Shown: positions 52,413 to 60,860 of the stretch, in pieces
How the letters are laid out: every line of letters starts with the position of its first letter
How positions within the stretch are numbered: position 1 is the first letter of the stretch
From: Chitinophagaceae bacterium
Lineage (GTDB): Bacteria > Bacteroidota > Bacteroidia > Chitinophagales > Chitinophagaceae
Length of the DNA stretch: 62,528 nucleotides
NCBI GenBank assembly: GCA_019638595.1
Contig: JAHBTJ010000033.1
Span: 1 to 62,528, forward strand
Direction: 5' to 3'
Position numbers and translations under genes: made by a program
The notes under the pieces: generated by a model
Databases searched by the model: none
Told to the model about the DNA's origin: nothing
What the model saw: only the letters and a program-made list of their open reading frames with translations

Positions 52413-53504
52413 ATGAATAATTATAAAGCAGTAAAAATATTATTCCCGTTTTTCGCATTAACCCTGATTTCTTTTTTTACGGGATGCACAAAATACCAGG
52501 ATGGGTTTATCAGCCCGACAATGCAATATTCAGTAAGCACTTTTACTGTGATAAAGGGAAGAATCGCATCGTCGCCTACATTAGTGCCCGATGGATCAAG
52601 TATCCCGCTGGATGTTAAATGGACACATATTTATGACGAATCGGGAAACGTGGTTGACGACCTGTTCTCTCAATCATACGCGATAGAAGTTTGGACTGCA
52701 GGGTATAACGCTGCTACGGATACAACGTTTGCTCTTATCAAGACTAAAAGAGGGGTTTCAGAAATGCCGCCAATCGTAGTAAACCCTCTGAATGGCAGGC
52801 TTGAAGCTAATAGCGGTACTTATAATTTGCCAAGTGGTACTTATACCATGGATCTTGAAGTAAGCAATATTGCGGGTACCCAGGAGTTGAAAAAGGCTAT
52901 GACCATTGTTTTAGCCGATGGTAAACCTGTAGAAACCGCCCCAGAAACCGGATCTTTTGCCAATGGGAGAGCATTGGCCGGAACTGCTCCTGTAACATAT
53001 TTCTATAACGGCACAAATAATCCGTATGTGGTACCCACTGTTGTTAGATTTGCAGATACTCCGAATGTTTTTATACTGAAGTTTACCGACAGGAATGGTG
53101 TGCCGTTCAACCCGGCTACAGGAGAAGTGATTAAACGTCCCAATACGGGTTTGAATCCTATCCCGCCTTATTTACAGAATTTACAAGACTATGCCCCTGA
53201 TACTTACCTGGCCACAGATAGTGCAATATCAATCCAGTTTCCTCTGACGCCATTTCCAATAGCATCCCTTGGTAACGGATATAATATGTATTACCATATA
53301 AAAACCACAGCCCTTATTATAGACAGCACGTCTACATGGTCCGGAAATACTGAGAATAACTATTATCAGGGAACTTCGGATAGTCATTATTTGGGTACTT
53401 ATGCGGAAGGGATATATGATTATTCTATCAGAGTACCGATGCGTATACAAGTACCGGGATCGTATGAGTTAACAGTAAAGATATTGAATGTGACTCACAA
53501 ATAA
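52413..53504 (+). CDS. DUF5007-like surface lipoprotein
   Basis: The 363-aa protein has a lipobox in SFFTGCTKYQDGF. It is a beta-rich protein (YSVSTFTVIKGRIASSPTLVPDGSSIPLDVKWTHIYDESG) similar to the DUF5007 proteins found at the end of SusCD-FAS1 operons. Residues ~190-363 form a second beta domain (YVVPTVVRFADTPNVFILKFTDRNGVPFNP). It is probably exposed on the cell surface as an additional binding protein. The family call is from memory of gene order and N-terminal pattern, so moderate. Confidence 0.6.
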   Translation: MNNYKAVKILFPFFALTLISFFTGCTKYQDGFISPTMQYSVSTFTVIKGRIASSPTLVPDGSSIPLDVKWTHIYDESGNVVDDLFSQSYAIEVWTAGYNAATDTTFALIKTKRGVSEMPPIVVNPLNGRLEANSGTYNLPSGTYTMDLEVSNIAGTQELKKAMTIVLADGKPVETAPETGSFANGRALAGTAPVTYFYNGTNNPYVVPTVVRFADTPNVFILKFTDRNGVPFNPATGEVIKRPNTGLNPIPPYLQNLQDYAPDTYLATDSAISIQFPLTPFPIASLGNGYNMYYHIKTTALIIDSTSTWSGNTENNYYQGTSDSHYLGTYAEGIYDYSIRVPMRIQVPGSYELTVKILNVTHK

Positions 53505-53598
53505 CAGTGTTTTCATTACAAACAAACAGCTTTTCAGAGGACGGATACAAACATTCAGTTGTTGGGAAGGATGCAAGTTCTGAATAAACGATGCAGCC

Positions 53599-53643
53599 CC
53601 GATAGCTATCGGAGTTATTAACCAAAACTCCGATTTATCGGAG
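53599..53643. terminator. two hairpins ending the third SusCD operon
   Basis: CCGATAGCTATCGG (53599-53612, perfect palindrome) and CTCCGAT-TT-ATCGGAG (53628-53643, 7-bp stem) follow the last gene by about 95 bp. The second arm also complements the first. No long T-run follows, so termination is a guess. The rest of 53505-53859 has no gene. Confidence 0.4.
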
Positions 53644-53763
53644 GCTGTCCACTGCGGGTTAACAATTAGGCGGCGCCTCCATCACAGGGCGTAACAAACT
53701 GTATTTGACTATCACAGCTATAGATCATACACGTCAGGGAAAGCCGGGTTTGTGCGGCAACAA

Positions 53764-53794
53764 ATTGAAATACGCCCGTTTGATGCTATCTTTA
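53764..53794 (+). promoter_or_regulatory. candidate promoter of the dehydrogenase gene
   Basis: ATTG (53764-53767), 19 bp, then TATCTTTA (53787-53794). Each box differs by one base from TTTG and TAnnTTTG. The start codon is 65 bp downstream. Confidence 0.35.
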
Positions 53795-53859
53795 AAAGAT
53801 GCCTTACTATTGGGTTGCAAACCCCGCTTGTAAACTTTATATAAACCGTTCTTACATTT

Positions 53860-54873
53860 ATGAGATCATTGCAATGTGTGCAACCCGGATCATTTGAGTA
53901 TATTTTAACACCTGATCCAACTCCGCGCGAAGGATATGCTATTATAAAAATTCAGCGCATAGGCGTGTGCGGTACCGACCTGCATGCTTTTGAAGGAACG
54001 CAGCCGTATTTTGAATATCCCAGGGTACTGGGGCATGAGCTTGCCGCGACGTTTGTAAGTGGCGATGCTCCTGGTTTTAAGCCTGGCGAAGCGGTTACTA
54101 TTATTCCATATTTGTATTGTGGCAAATGTATTGCTTGCAGGAACGGCAAAACCAATTGTTGTGTAAGGATACAGGTGTGCGGAGTGCATTGCGATGGGGG
54201 AATGACGGAATATTATTCGGTACCTTCTTACGCATTGCTGCATGGCGAAGGTTTGGGTTTTGAAGAGCTGGCTTTGGTGGAACCATTGTCTATAGGGGCG
54301 CATGCTATCAGGAGAGCCGGGGTAAAGGAGGATGAGTTTGTACTGGTAACAGGAGCAGGACCTATTGGACTGGGCATTATGGAATTTGCCCGCATAGCCG
54401 GTGCGCGTGTAATAGCGATGGATATTAACCCGGCACGCCTGTCGTTTTGTAGCACCCATCTTAACGTGGAATATACCGTTAATGGATTAGAGGAGCATGT
54501 TACGGAAAAACTGCAGGATATTACCCGGGGTGATATGCCTTCGGTGGTAGTAGATGCAACCGGCAGTCAGCGAGCCATCAACAATGCTTTTCAATATATG
54601 TCGCATGGCGCAAGGTATGTATTGGTGGGATTGCAGAAGGAAATGATCTCATTTTCACACCCTGAGTTTCACAAAAGGGAAGCCACCCTCATGAGCAGCC
54701 GGAATGCGACCCGGGAAGATTTTATGCATGTAATGGAATCCATGAAAAAAGGTTTTGTAAAGCCTGCTACCTATGTTACGCACAGGCTTCCGTTCGGGGA
54801 AGTGAAAACCGGTTTCCCTGCATTGCTGAAACCGGAAACGGGGGTTATTAAAGCAATGATTGAAATGGACTGA
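53860..54873 (+). CDS. zinc-dependent alcohol/polyol dehydrogenase (MDR family)
   Basis: The 337-aa cytoplasmic enzyme belongs to the medium-chain dehydrogenases. The catalytic zinc ligands are Cys37 (GVCGTD) and the His59-Glu60 pair (LGHE). The structural-zinc loop has Cys87, Cys90, Cys93 and a final Cys at 100/101 (YCGKCIACRNGKTNCC). The Rossmann motif GAGPIGLG lies near 165. The closest types are sorbitol, threonine and galactonate-type dehydrogenases; it probably oxidises a sugar or polyol from the neighbouring uptake systems. It has its own spacer on both sides and appears monocistronic. Confidence 0.87.
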   Translation: MRSLQCVQPGSFEYILTPDPTPREGYAIIKIQRIGVCGTDLHAFEGTQPYFEYPRVLGHELAATFVSGDAPGFKPGEAVTIIPYLYCGKCIACRNGKTNCCVRIQVCGVHCDGGMTEYYSVPSYALLHGEGLGFEELALVEPLSIGAHAIRRAGVKEDEFVLVTGAGPIGLGIMEFARIAGARVIAMDINPARLSFCSTHLNVEYTVNGLEEHVTEKLQDITRGDMPSVVVDATGSQRAINNAFQYMSHGARYVLVGLQKEMISFSHPEFHKREATLMSSRNATREDFMHVMESMKKGFVKPATYVTHRLPFGEVKTGFPALLKPETGVIKAMIEMD

Positions 54874-54927
54874 GTAATGAGGTCGCAGTATTTTGATATG
54901 ATTGGATAGGATCGTCCTTTCGACCGG

Positions 54928-55036
54928 GCCAACAAGAACACTGTGGTTTAATCACTTTTATGCGAAGGAGAACTGTTCTCACCCGCCACAATATGCATTT
55001 AATTCAATACAACCTGTAGGTGGGTTCGAAATGACG
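54928..55036. repeat. MITE-derived segment with repeat copy A3
   Basis: GCCAACA (54928), GCGAAGGAGAACT (54962-54974) and the module ACCCGCCACAATAT...GGTGGGTTCGAAATGACG (54981-55036) appear in the same order as at 4290, 4324 and 4413 inside MITE E1. The CAGGGATTTCG ends are not recognisable here, so this looks like a decayed or recombined copy. Confidence 0.6.
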
Positions 55037-55080
55037 AAGGATACTGAATATTTATTGATATATTCTTCTATGCGAAACCA

Positions 55081-55151
55081 TGAACTTTACTTCGGTATGT
55101 GCTTATTTCTGATTTTGCCGCAATGAAAATAGTTCTTACCGAAGGTAAATA
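55081..55151 (+). repeat. 71-bp repeat, copy B3
   Basis: This runs from TGAACTTTACTTCGG to ACCGAAGGTAAATA and matches 62093-62163 (inverted) at 65 of 71 positions. The ends TTTACTTCGG and CCGAAGGTAAA can pair. The terminal TCACCGAAGGTAAAT-type module also occurs alone at 4341 and 40790. No gene is visible between 54874 and 55377. Confidence 0.75.
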
Positions 55152-55377
55152 CACCTGCATTTTGCTTTTCATTCTTTTGCCCTGCCTGTTAAACTTTTCA
55201 GCAAAATGATATAAAAAGTATAAAAAAGATCGTAGATTAGTAAGTCTGCCTTGCATAACGCCATGCTATACTCTGAAACCTCGTTGTTAAATAGCAGATT
55301 CTGTTGAACGATATATGCTGTATTTTTTAGCGGCATATTTTAATCTGCGCTGTAGATCATACATAATTTTATATAGC

Positions 55378-57087
55378 ATGAAAAAAGCAATCTTTTTTTT
55401 ACTTGGGATAGTTGCAATTCCTGTTTTTTTTATCAGGAGCAAAACCGACAGGCAAGCGGCAGACCGATCTTACAATAAAACCCGTATTTATTGCGCGCCT
55501 TCTTTTGACCCTGCTAAGCTCAGCAGCAATGCCCCTTTGCTGAAAGGATTGGGTAATTTTCATTATAAAGTATCTACCCGCTCAAAAAAAGCGCAGCAGT
55601 ATTTCAACCAGGGGTTTGCGCTGATGTACGGCTTCAATCATGGGGAGGCGGCCCGCTCATTTCTTACGGCTATCAGGTACGATTCTACCCTGGCAATGGC
55701 TTACTGGGGACTGGCGATGGTGCTGGGCCCTAACTACAATGCCCCGCTTGATCCTGCCGGACTGGATGAAATTAATAAGGCGGTAGACAAAGCGGTTATG
55801 TACGCAGATAAAGCTACAGCAGTTGAAAAGGCGCTTATCAACGCAGTTGTCCAAAAATTTCCACGTAAAGAAGCAGAAGATATGACGCCATTTTACGAGG
55901 CATACGCAGAAGCCATGCGGCAGGTGTATAACAATTTTTCAAACGATGCTGATGTGGGTACTTTATATGTGGAATCGCTGATGAACCTGCATCCCTGGGA
56001 TCTGTGGTTAAAGGATGGTACACCTCAGCCCTGGACAGCCCCTATTGTAGAGGCGCTTGAAAATGTTTTAAGCAGGTTCCCGGAACATCCCGGGGCGATA
56101 CATTACTATATACATGCTACGGAAGCCTCCAGGCAGGCAGACAAAGCAACCGTTTACGCAGACAGGCTGCGTGATAAGATGCCCGACGCGGGACATCTTG
56201 TGCATATGCCGTCTCATACCTATATACGAACAGGAGCATATCACAAGGGAGTAATAGCCAATGAAAAATCGAGCGAGGCAGACAGTACCTATATAGCGCA
56301 ATGTAAAATACAGGGCACATATCCCATGTTGTATTACCCGCATAACCTGCATTTCCTGGCGGCCTGTGCCTTTTTGGAAGGAAACAGCGCTAAAGCCCTG
56401 GATGCTGCCGAAGCGGTTTCACGAAAGGCGGATAAGAAATTCCTGGCAGACAATGCCACTGTTCAGCATTTTTATATCATACCGTTATATGTAATGATCC
56501 ATACCGGTAAGTGGGACGAAATTTTGCAGAGGAAAAATCCCGGCGAAGGACTGCTGTATCCTGAAGCCATCTGGCATTATGCACGCGGTATGGCGTATGC
56601 GGCAAAGGGAAAAGCAGTCCTTGCTGAAAAAGAGCTGGAGGCAATTGTAAAGATCAGTGAAAACGATCAACTGAAAACGCACATGATCTGGGATATTAAC
56701 AGCGCTGCCGACCTGGTAAATATTGCCAGGTATGTGCTGGAGGGAGAACTGCTTGCGCGTAATAAAAAGTACGACGAAGCGACATTGCTTTTTAACAAAG
56801 CTATTGCTGTTGAAGATAAGCTGAACTACAACGAACCGCCCGACTGGTTTTTTTCCGTAAGGCTTACCGCCGGGCACTGGATGTTGCAGGCAGGCGAGTT
56901 TGTTGCGGCTGAAAAAATATTCAGGGAAGATCTTGAAACATTTAAAGAAAATGGCTGGGCATTGATGGGGCTGTACAAAAGCCTGCAGGGGCAGGCAAGA
57001 ACAGAAGAAGCCAACCAGGCAAAAGAACGGTTTGACAAAGCGTGGCAGTGGGCGGATACGAATATTGAATCATCGAGGAAAATGTAA
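55378..57087 (+). CDS. exported TPR-repeat protein
   Basis: This 569-aa protein from ATG 55378 (an upstream frame to 55315 is rejected) has an export signal (IFFLLGIVAIPVFFIRS). TPR-type helical pairs follow: KKAQQYFNQGFALMYGFNHGEAARSFLTAIRYDSTLAMAYWGLAMVLGPNYN, EALENVLSRFPEHPGAIHYYIHATEAS, and near the end KYDEATLLFNKAIAVEDK and GEFVAAEKIFREDLETF. The HPGAIHYYIH and LVHMPSHTYIRTGAYHKG segments are conserved in this family and could bind a metal. The role is unknown. It is monocistronic. Confidence 0.8.
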   Translation: MKKAIFFLLGIVAIPVFFIRSKTDRQAADRSYNKTRIYCAPSFDPAKLSSNAPLLKGLGNFHYKVSTRSKKAQQYFNQGFALMYGFNHGEAARSFLTAIRYDSTLAMAYWGLAMVLGPNYNAPLDPAGLDEINKAVDKAVMYADKATAVEKALINAVVQKFPRKEAEDMTPFYEAYAEAMRQVYNNFSNDADVGTLYVESLMNLHPWDLWLKDGTPQPWTAPIVEALENVLSRFPEHPGAIHYYIHATEASRQADKATVYADRLRDKMPDAGHLVHMPSHTYIRTGAYHKGVIANEKSSEADSTYIAQCKIQGTYPMLYYPHNLHFLAACAFLEGNSAKALDAAEAVSRKADKKFLADNATVQHFYIIPLYVMIHTGKWDEILQRKNPGEGLLYPEAIWHYARGMAYAAKGKAVLAEKELEAIVKISENDQLKTHMIWDINSAADLVNIARYVLEGELLARNKKYDEATLLFNKAIAVEDKLNYNEPPDWFFSVRLTAGHWMLQAGEFVAAEKIFREDLETFKENGWALMGLYKSLQGQARTEEANQAKERFDKAWQWADTNIESSRKM

Positions 57088-57187
57088 TAATATTGATTGG
57101 GTTTGAGAAGCAAAGCGGTTGAATGCTCGTTTTTTTAACAACATTCCTTCAATTTGAAGTTTGGGTTTTACTTAACTTACGGCAGTA

Positions 57188-59560
57188 ATGACTACTGTTT
57201 ACATGAGGAGTGCGATCATTTTTATTTTTCTTTGTGCGTGTATAAACGGATTTGCACAACATTACACCCTCACTATACAAGTAAGCGACAGCCTTAACAT
57301 ACCGGTAGGCAATGCTACATTGCGGATCAATCAAAAAGAAAATAAGGTGGATGCAACCGGGAAACTGCTGTTGCAATTTCCTGCCGGAAAGTGTACCATA
57401 ACAGCCAGCGCCGTAGGCTACCGGTCTTCCACATTTACCATACTGCTTACGGCAGATACAGTGGCGCATGTAGTATTGGAAAGGAGTGAAAATTTATTAC
57501 AGCATGTTACCATCGTTGCGAGTCGCAATGTGAGCCGAAACCAGATGAGCACACAATCAATCGGTATAGGGCAGCTGAAAAAGCTCCCGGTATTGCTGGG
57601 TGAAATTGATCCTTTAAAAACGATCACGCTTTTACCGGGTATTAAAAGCGGGGGAGAAGCCAGCGCCGGAATTTATGTGAGAGGTGGTGGTCCGGACCAG
57701 AACCTGGTGTTATTAGATGGTATACCTGTATATAACCCCAATCACCTGCTCGGCTTTTTCAGCGTGTTTAATGGAGAAGCGGTGCAGAGCGTGGAGGTGA
57801 TTAAGGGAGGCATGCCGGCAGAATATGGCGGCAGGCTGAGCAGTGTAATTGCTGTTGAAACCCGTGAAGGAAGTAAGGATTCGTTAAAAGCAAGCGGCGG
57901 TATAGGGCTGATCTCTTCCCGTTTGTCGGCGGAGGGACCTGTTGTGAAAGGGAGATCTTCCTTTATTGTAAGCGCCCGCAGAACGTATATTGACCAGGTA
58001 GGCAGGCTGGTAGCAAAAAAGAGGATAGGAGATAACGGGTATTATTTTTATGATATAAATGCTAAGCTCAGCTTCGACATCAACCCAAAAAATAAGCTGG
58101 TTTTTACTTTTTATACCGGCAAAGACGATTTTTCATTTGTTGATATGGATAATGACGGAAGAGACCGGATATTCAATGCTGTATGGGGCAACAATATAGC
58201 CGGGCTGTCGTGGAAGCAGGAGATCAATTCAAAATTAAAACAGGAACTATCTGCAGTTTACAATGGCTTTACGCTCGACAGCAGGTTCGGCTTCAATACT
58301 ACCAGCATTTTGTTTACTTCCGGCTTGCGCGACTACCAGCTAAAAAACGACTGGTTGTATACGCCCGGAAATAAGCTGAGTATAAAATGGGGACTGCAAT
58401 ATACATGGCACAGGTTCAAGCCGGGTGCAGGCGGGGTAACTTCAGGCGTGCAACAGTTCAAATCGCAGATCAGCGATCAATACGCACGGGAGGCCGCTGC
58501 TTATATAAGCGGGGACTGGAACATTGCCCCGAAATGGAATATAATTGCAGGTATACGTTACAGTTATTTTAACCAGGTGGGCCCTACAGAACGGGTAATA
58601 TACAACGAGGAAGGAGTTCCTACAGGTGAAAAAGAACGTTTCGGGAAAGGAGAAAGTATTGCAAAGTACCATTATCCTGAACCGCGGGTGAGTATGGTGC
58701 GTTTGCTGCCTCATAACAGCAGCATTAAGCTTTCGTATACCCGTACCATACAATATCTTCATCTTGCTACTACCAGTGGCGCTACCTTTCCGAGCGACCT
58801 GTGGATACCCGGCAGTAAGCTGATACAACCTGGTAAGGCGCAACAGGTGGCAGCGGGATACTTCCGGGACTTTAATAACAGCGCGTATGAAATGAGTGTT
58901 GAAACCTATTATAAAACAATGACGAACCAGGTAGAATTTAAACCGGGCGCTCAACTGCTCCTGAACCAGAACCTTGAAGGACAAATGATATTTGGTAGCG
59001 GCAGGGCATATGGAATAGAGTTATTTTTACAAAAGAAAAAAGGAAAGCTTACAGGCTGGATAGGGTATACGCTGAGCCGGGCAGAACGCACTTTCCCGGA
59101 GCTGAACAATGGCAAAGCTTTTCCATATCGGTACGACAGGACGCATGATCTGAGCATTGTTGCCAATTATCCTTTAAGTGCCAGGTGGGAAATAAGTGGG
59201 GTGTTTGTATATGGAACAGGTAATGCGCTAACCATACCTGTGGGCAGGTTCACCTATAACCTGGGGTATCATGTTATAGAACAAAAACCTATATTCAGCA
59301 ACATTAACCAGTACGATAAGGTCAATGATTATCGCATGCCGGCGTATCACAGGCTGGATGTTTCTTTTGTGTATACACCACGTCCACTCAGTACCAAACG
59401 GTTTAAAAGCAGTTGGAATTTTGGAATATACAACGTTTACAACCGGTACAATCCTTATTTTATTTACCTGGATGTTGACAATGATGAGCAAATGATCAAA
59501 GGAAAAAAAGTCTTCCTGTTCCCTGTAATGCCTTCGGTAACCTGGAACTTTAAATTCTGA
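57188..59560 (+). CDS. TonB-dependent receptor
   Basis: The 790-aa outer-membrane receptor has an export signal (~1-21, CACINGFAQ), a carboxypeptidase-regulatory sandwich (~27-105, VGNATLRINQKENKVDATGKLLLQFPAG), a plug (~120-230, GIYVRGGGPDQNLVLLDGIPVYNPNHLLGFFSVFN) and a barrel that ends VMPSVTWNFKF. It is shorter than SusC proteins and belongs to the group that is paired with DUF4249 lipoproteins. The next gene, 3 bp downstream, encodes exactly such a protein. The ligand may be a metal complex or a small organic compound rather than a large glycan. Confidence 0.9.
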   Translation: MTTVYMRSAIIFIFLCACINGFAQHYTLTIQVSDSLNIPVGNATLRINQKENKVDATGKLLLQFPAGKCTITASAVGYRSSTFTILLTADTVAHVVLERSENLLQHVTIVASRNVSRNQMSTQSIGIGQLKKLPVLLGEIDPLKTITLLPGIKSGGEASAGIYVRGGGPDQNLVLLDGIPVYNPNHLLGFFSVFNGEAVQSVEVIKGGMPAEYGGRLSSVIAVETREGSKDSLKASGGIGLISSRLSAEGPVVKGRSSFIVSARRTYIDQVGRLVAKKRIGDNGYYFYDINAKLSFDINPKNKLVFTFYTGKDDFSFVDMDNDGRDRIFNAVWGNNIAGLSWKQEINSKLKQELSAVYNGFTLDSRFGFNTTSILFTSGLRDYQLKNDWLYTPGNKLSIKWGLQYTWHRFKPGAGGVTSGVQQFKSQISDQYAREAAAYISGDWNIAPKWNIIAGIRYSYFNQVGPTERVIYNEEGVPTGEKERFGKGESIAKYHYPEPRVSMVRLLPHNSSIKLSYTRTIQYLHLATTSGATFPSDLWIPGSKLIQPGKAQQVAAGYFRDFNNSAYEMSVETYYKTMTNQVEFKPGAQLLLNQNLEGQMIFGSGRAYGIELFLQKKKGKLTGWIGYTLSRAERTFPELNNGKAFPYRYDRTHDLSIVANYPLSARWEISGVFVYGTGNALTIPVGRFTYNLGYHVIEQKPIFSNINQYDKVNDYRMPAYHRLDVSFVYTPRPLSTKRFKSSWNFGIYNVYNRYNPYFIYLDVDNDEQMIKGKKVFLFPVMPSVTWNFKF

Positions 59561-59563
59561 CGG

Positions 59564-60475
59564 ATGAAAAGAAATTGTATAACGCGAAAATTACCGGTTG
59601 CTTTTGTAATGATATTGGTTGCGTGCGAACGTGATTTTAATATTGATATAAGATCCGCTGCACCTCAACTGGTGGTTGAAGGCTATATCAATAATGAAAT
59701 GCAGGCTTATAATTACGTGGTGCTGAGCAAAAGCCTGGACTATTATGCCCCGGATTTTCAGAGCGCGGCAGTGAGTGATGCAGTGGTTACTGTAACCGAA
59801 GGAGAGCTGAAAGCAGATGATGAGTATGAATGGAATGCGGCATCGAAAGTACGGCTCATGGAATCGGATCTTCCTCAAATACCCGAAAACTTCCGGAAGG
59901 GCGTTTATTTCGACCCCCGCCTGATAAGCGATCCTGCTCATGCGCTGAAAGGAGTGCCTGGAAAATATTATTTGCTTGAAATTGAAACGGATGATAAAAA
60001 ATATTCAGCAGTCGCTCCATTGTTGCCCGTGGTCCCTATCGACAGTGTTACCAGCGGGTATTATTTTACCGATGAAGAAGGCAAAGAAAAAGCCAGGGTG
60101 ACCATTCATTACAAGGATCCTGACACATTGGGGAACGTTCAACTGTTTTATTGGCGGTTTAAAGACAACCGGTACAATTTTGGATGGGGAAGTTTAGGGG
60201 CCAGCCGCCGCGGAAATGGTACTGATGATCTTACCAACGGAGAATATATACAGCTTACGCAATCGCATGGCTTTGAAATAGGCGATACGGTTAATTATTA
60301 TATGGCCAGCGTTACCCGGGATGTATATAATTTCTGGGACAGCTTTAATAAAGCCCGTAACAATGATGGTCCCTTTTCAACTCCTGTAACGGTGGTTAAT
60401 AAAATAGAAGGTGAAAATGTAACAGGTTGTTTCAGCGGGTTTAGCATGAGCCGCCGCGATATCATCATGCGATAG
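59564..60475 (+). CDS. DUF4249 outer-membrane lipoprotein
   Basis: The 303-aa protein has a lipoprotein signal with Cys21 (VMILVACERDF) and the DUF4249 start ...APQLVVEGYINNEMQAYNYVVLSKS. Beta-rich segments follow (VSDAVVTVTEGELKADDEYEW, YYLLEIETDDKKYSAVAPLLPVVPIDSV, FGWGSLGASRRGNGTDD), and the conserved end VTGCFSGFSM is present. It is translationally coupled to the receptor (3-bp gap) and presumably forms its surface-exposed lid or accessory subunit. The exact function of DUF4249 is unknown. Confidence 0.88.
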   Translation: MKRNCITRKLPVAFVMILVACERDFNIDIRSAAPQLVVEGYINNEMQAYNYVVLSKSLDYYAPDFQSAAVSDAVVTVTEGELKADDEYEWNAASKVRLMESDLPQIPENFRKGVYFDPRLISDPAHALKGVPGKYYLLEIETDDKKYSAVAPLLPVVPIDSVTSGYYFTDEEGKEKARVTIHYKDPDTLGNVQLFYWRFKDNRYNFGWGSLGASRRGNGTDDLTNGEYIQLTQSHGFEIGDTVNYYMASVTRDVYNFWDSFNKARNNDGPFSTPVTVVNKIEGENVTGCFSGFSMSRRDIIMR

Positions 60476-60566
60476 CAGGCCTTTGTTTATGATTTTCCGG
60501 CTACTTTATTTTTCCACATTGTTCGCAGGAATGGTTTTATTGAATGAAATCTTTTAATTTACAGCT

Positions 60567-60767
60567 ATGATGGATTTGACCAGAGAAGATATTGAGCAAA
60601 GGATTGTATCTGTTGAAGCATCTTTTCAGCGCCTGCTGAACCTCACAGGCAAACCAGGATTTGACCATTCGTTGGTACTGGCGCTCAAAAAAGACCTCGA
60701 TTGGCTGAAAGCACAACGTGACCGGCTACCTGCTGAAGCAGGCAATATATCGACTGACAGCATTTAA
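60567..60767 (+). CDS. small conserved-looking cytoplasmic protein
   Basis: This 66-aa protein has no signal or membrane segment and looks alpha-helical (LTREDIEQRIVSVEASFQRLLNLTG, LVLALKKDLDWLKAQRDRL). Two adjacent ATGs (60567 and 60570) are possible starts. The codon pattern and amphipathic helices suggest a real gene, perhaps a small regulator or adaptor. I do not recognise a family. It is followed by a terminator. Confidence 0.45.
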   Translation: MMDLTREDIEQRIVSVEASFQRLLNLTGKPGFDHSLVLALKKDLDWLKAQRDRLPAEAGNISTDSI

Positions 60768-60828
60768 ACAAAAAACCTCTTATGTCTCTCTTTTCCGGAT
60801 TACTTTATATCCTTATGTGCAGCTACCC

Positions 60829-60849
60829 ATCACCGGTAGTGATTTTTTG
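60829..60849 (+). terminator. terminator between 60567 gene and the convergent gene
   Basis: ATCAC-CGGTA-GTGAT forms a 5-bp stem followed by TTTTTG. It lies between the two convergent genes and ends about 12 bp before the stop codon of the minus-strand gene. Confidence 0.5.
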
Positions 60850-60860
60850 TGTGTAAAAAG

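Noticed and set aside
53811-53830. GGGTTGCAAACCCC as a terminator
   Set aside because: The stem is only five base pairs, has no T-run and lies in the likely leader of the dehydrogenase gene.
53905-54459. 184-codon minus-strand frame
   Set aside because: It is antisense to the zinc dehydrogenase with intact metal-binding residues.
54902-55126. 74-codon plus-strand frame
   Set aside because: It is made of MITE-derived and B3 repeat sequence and has no start signal.
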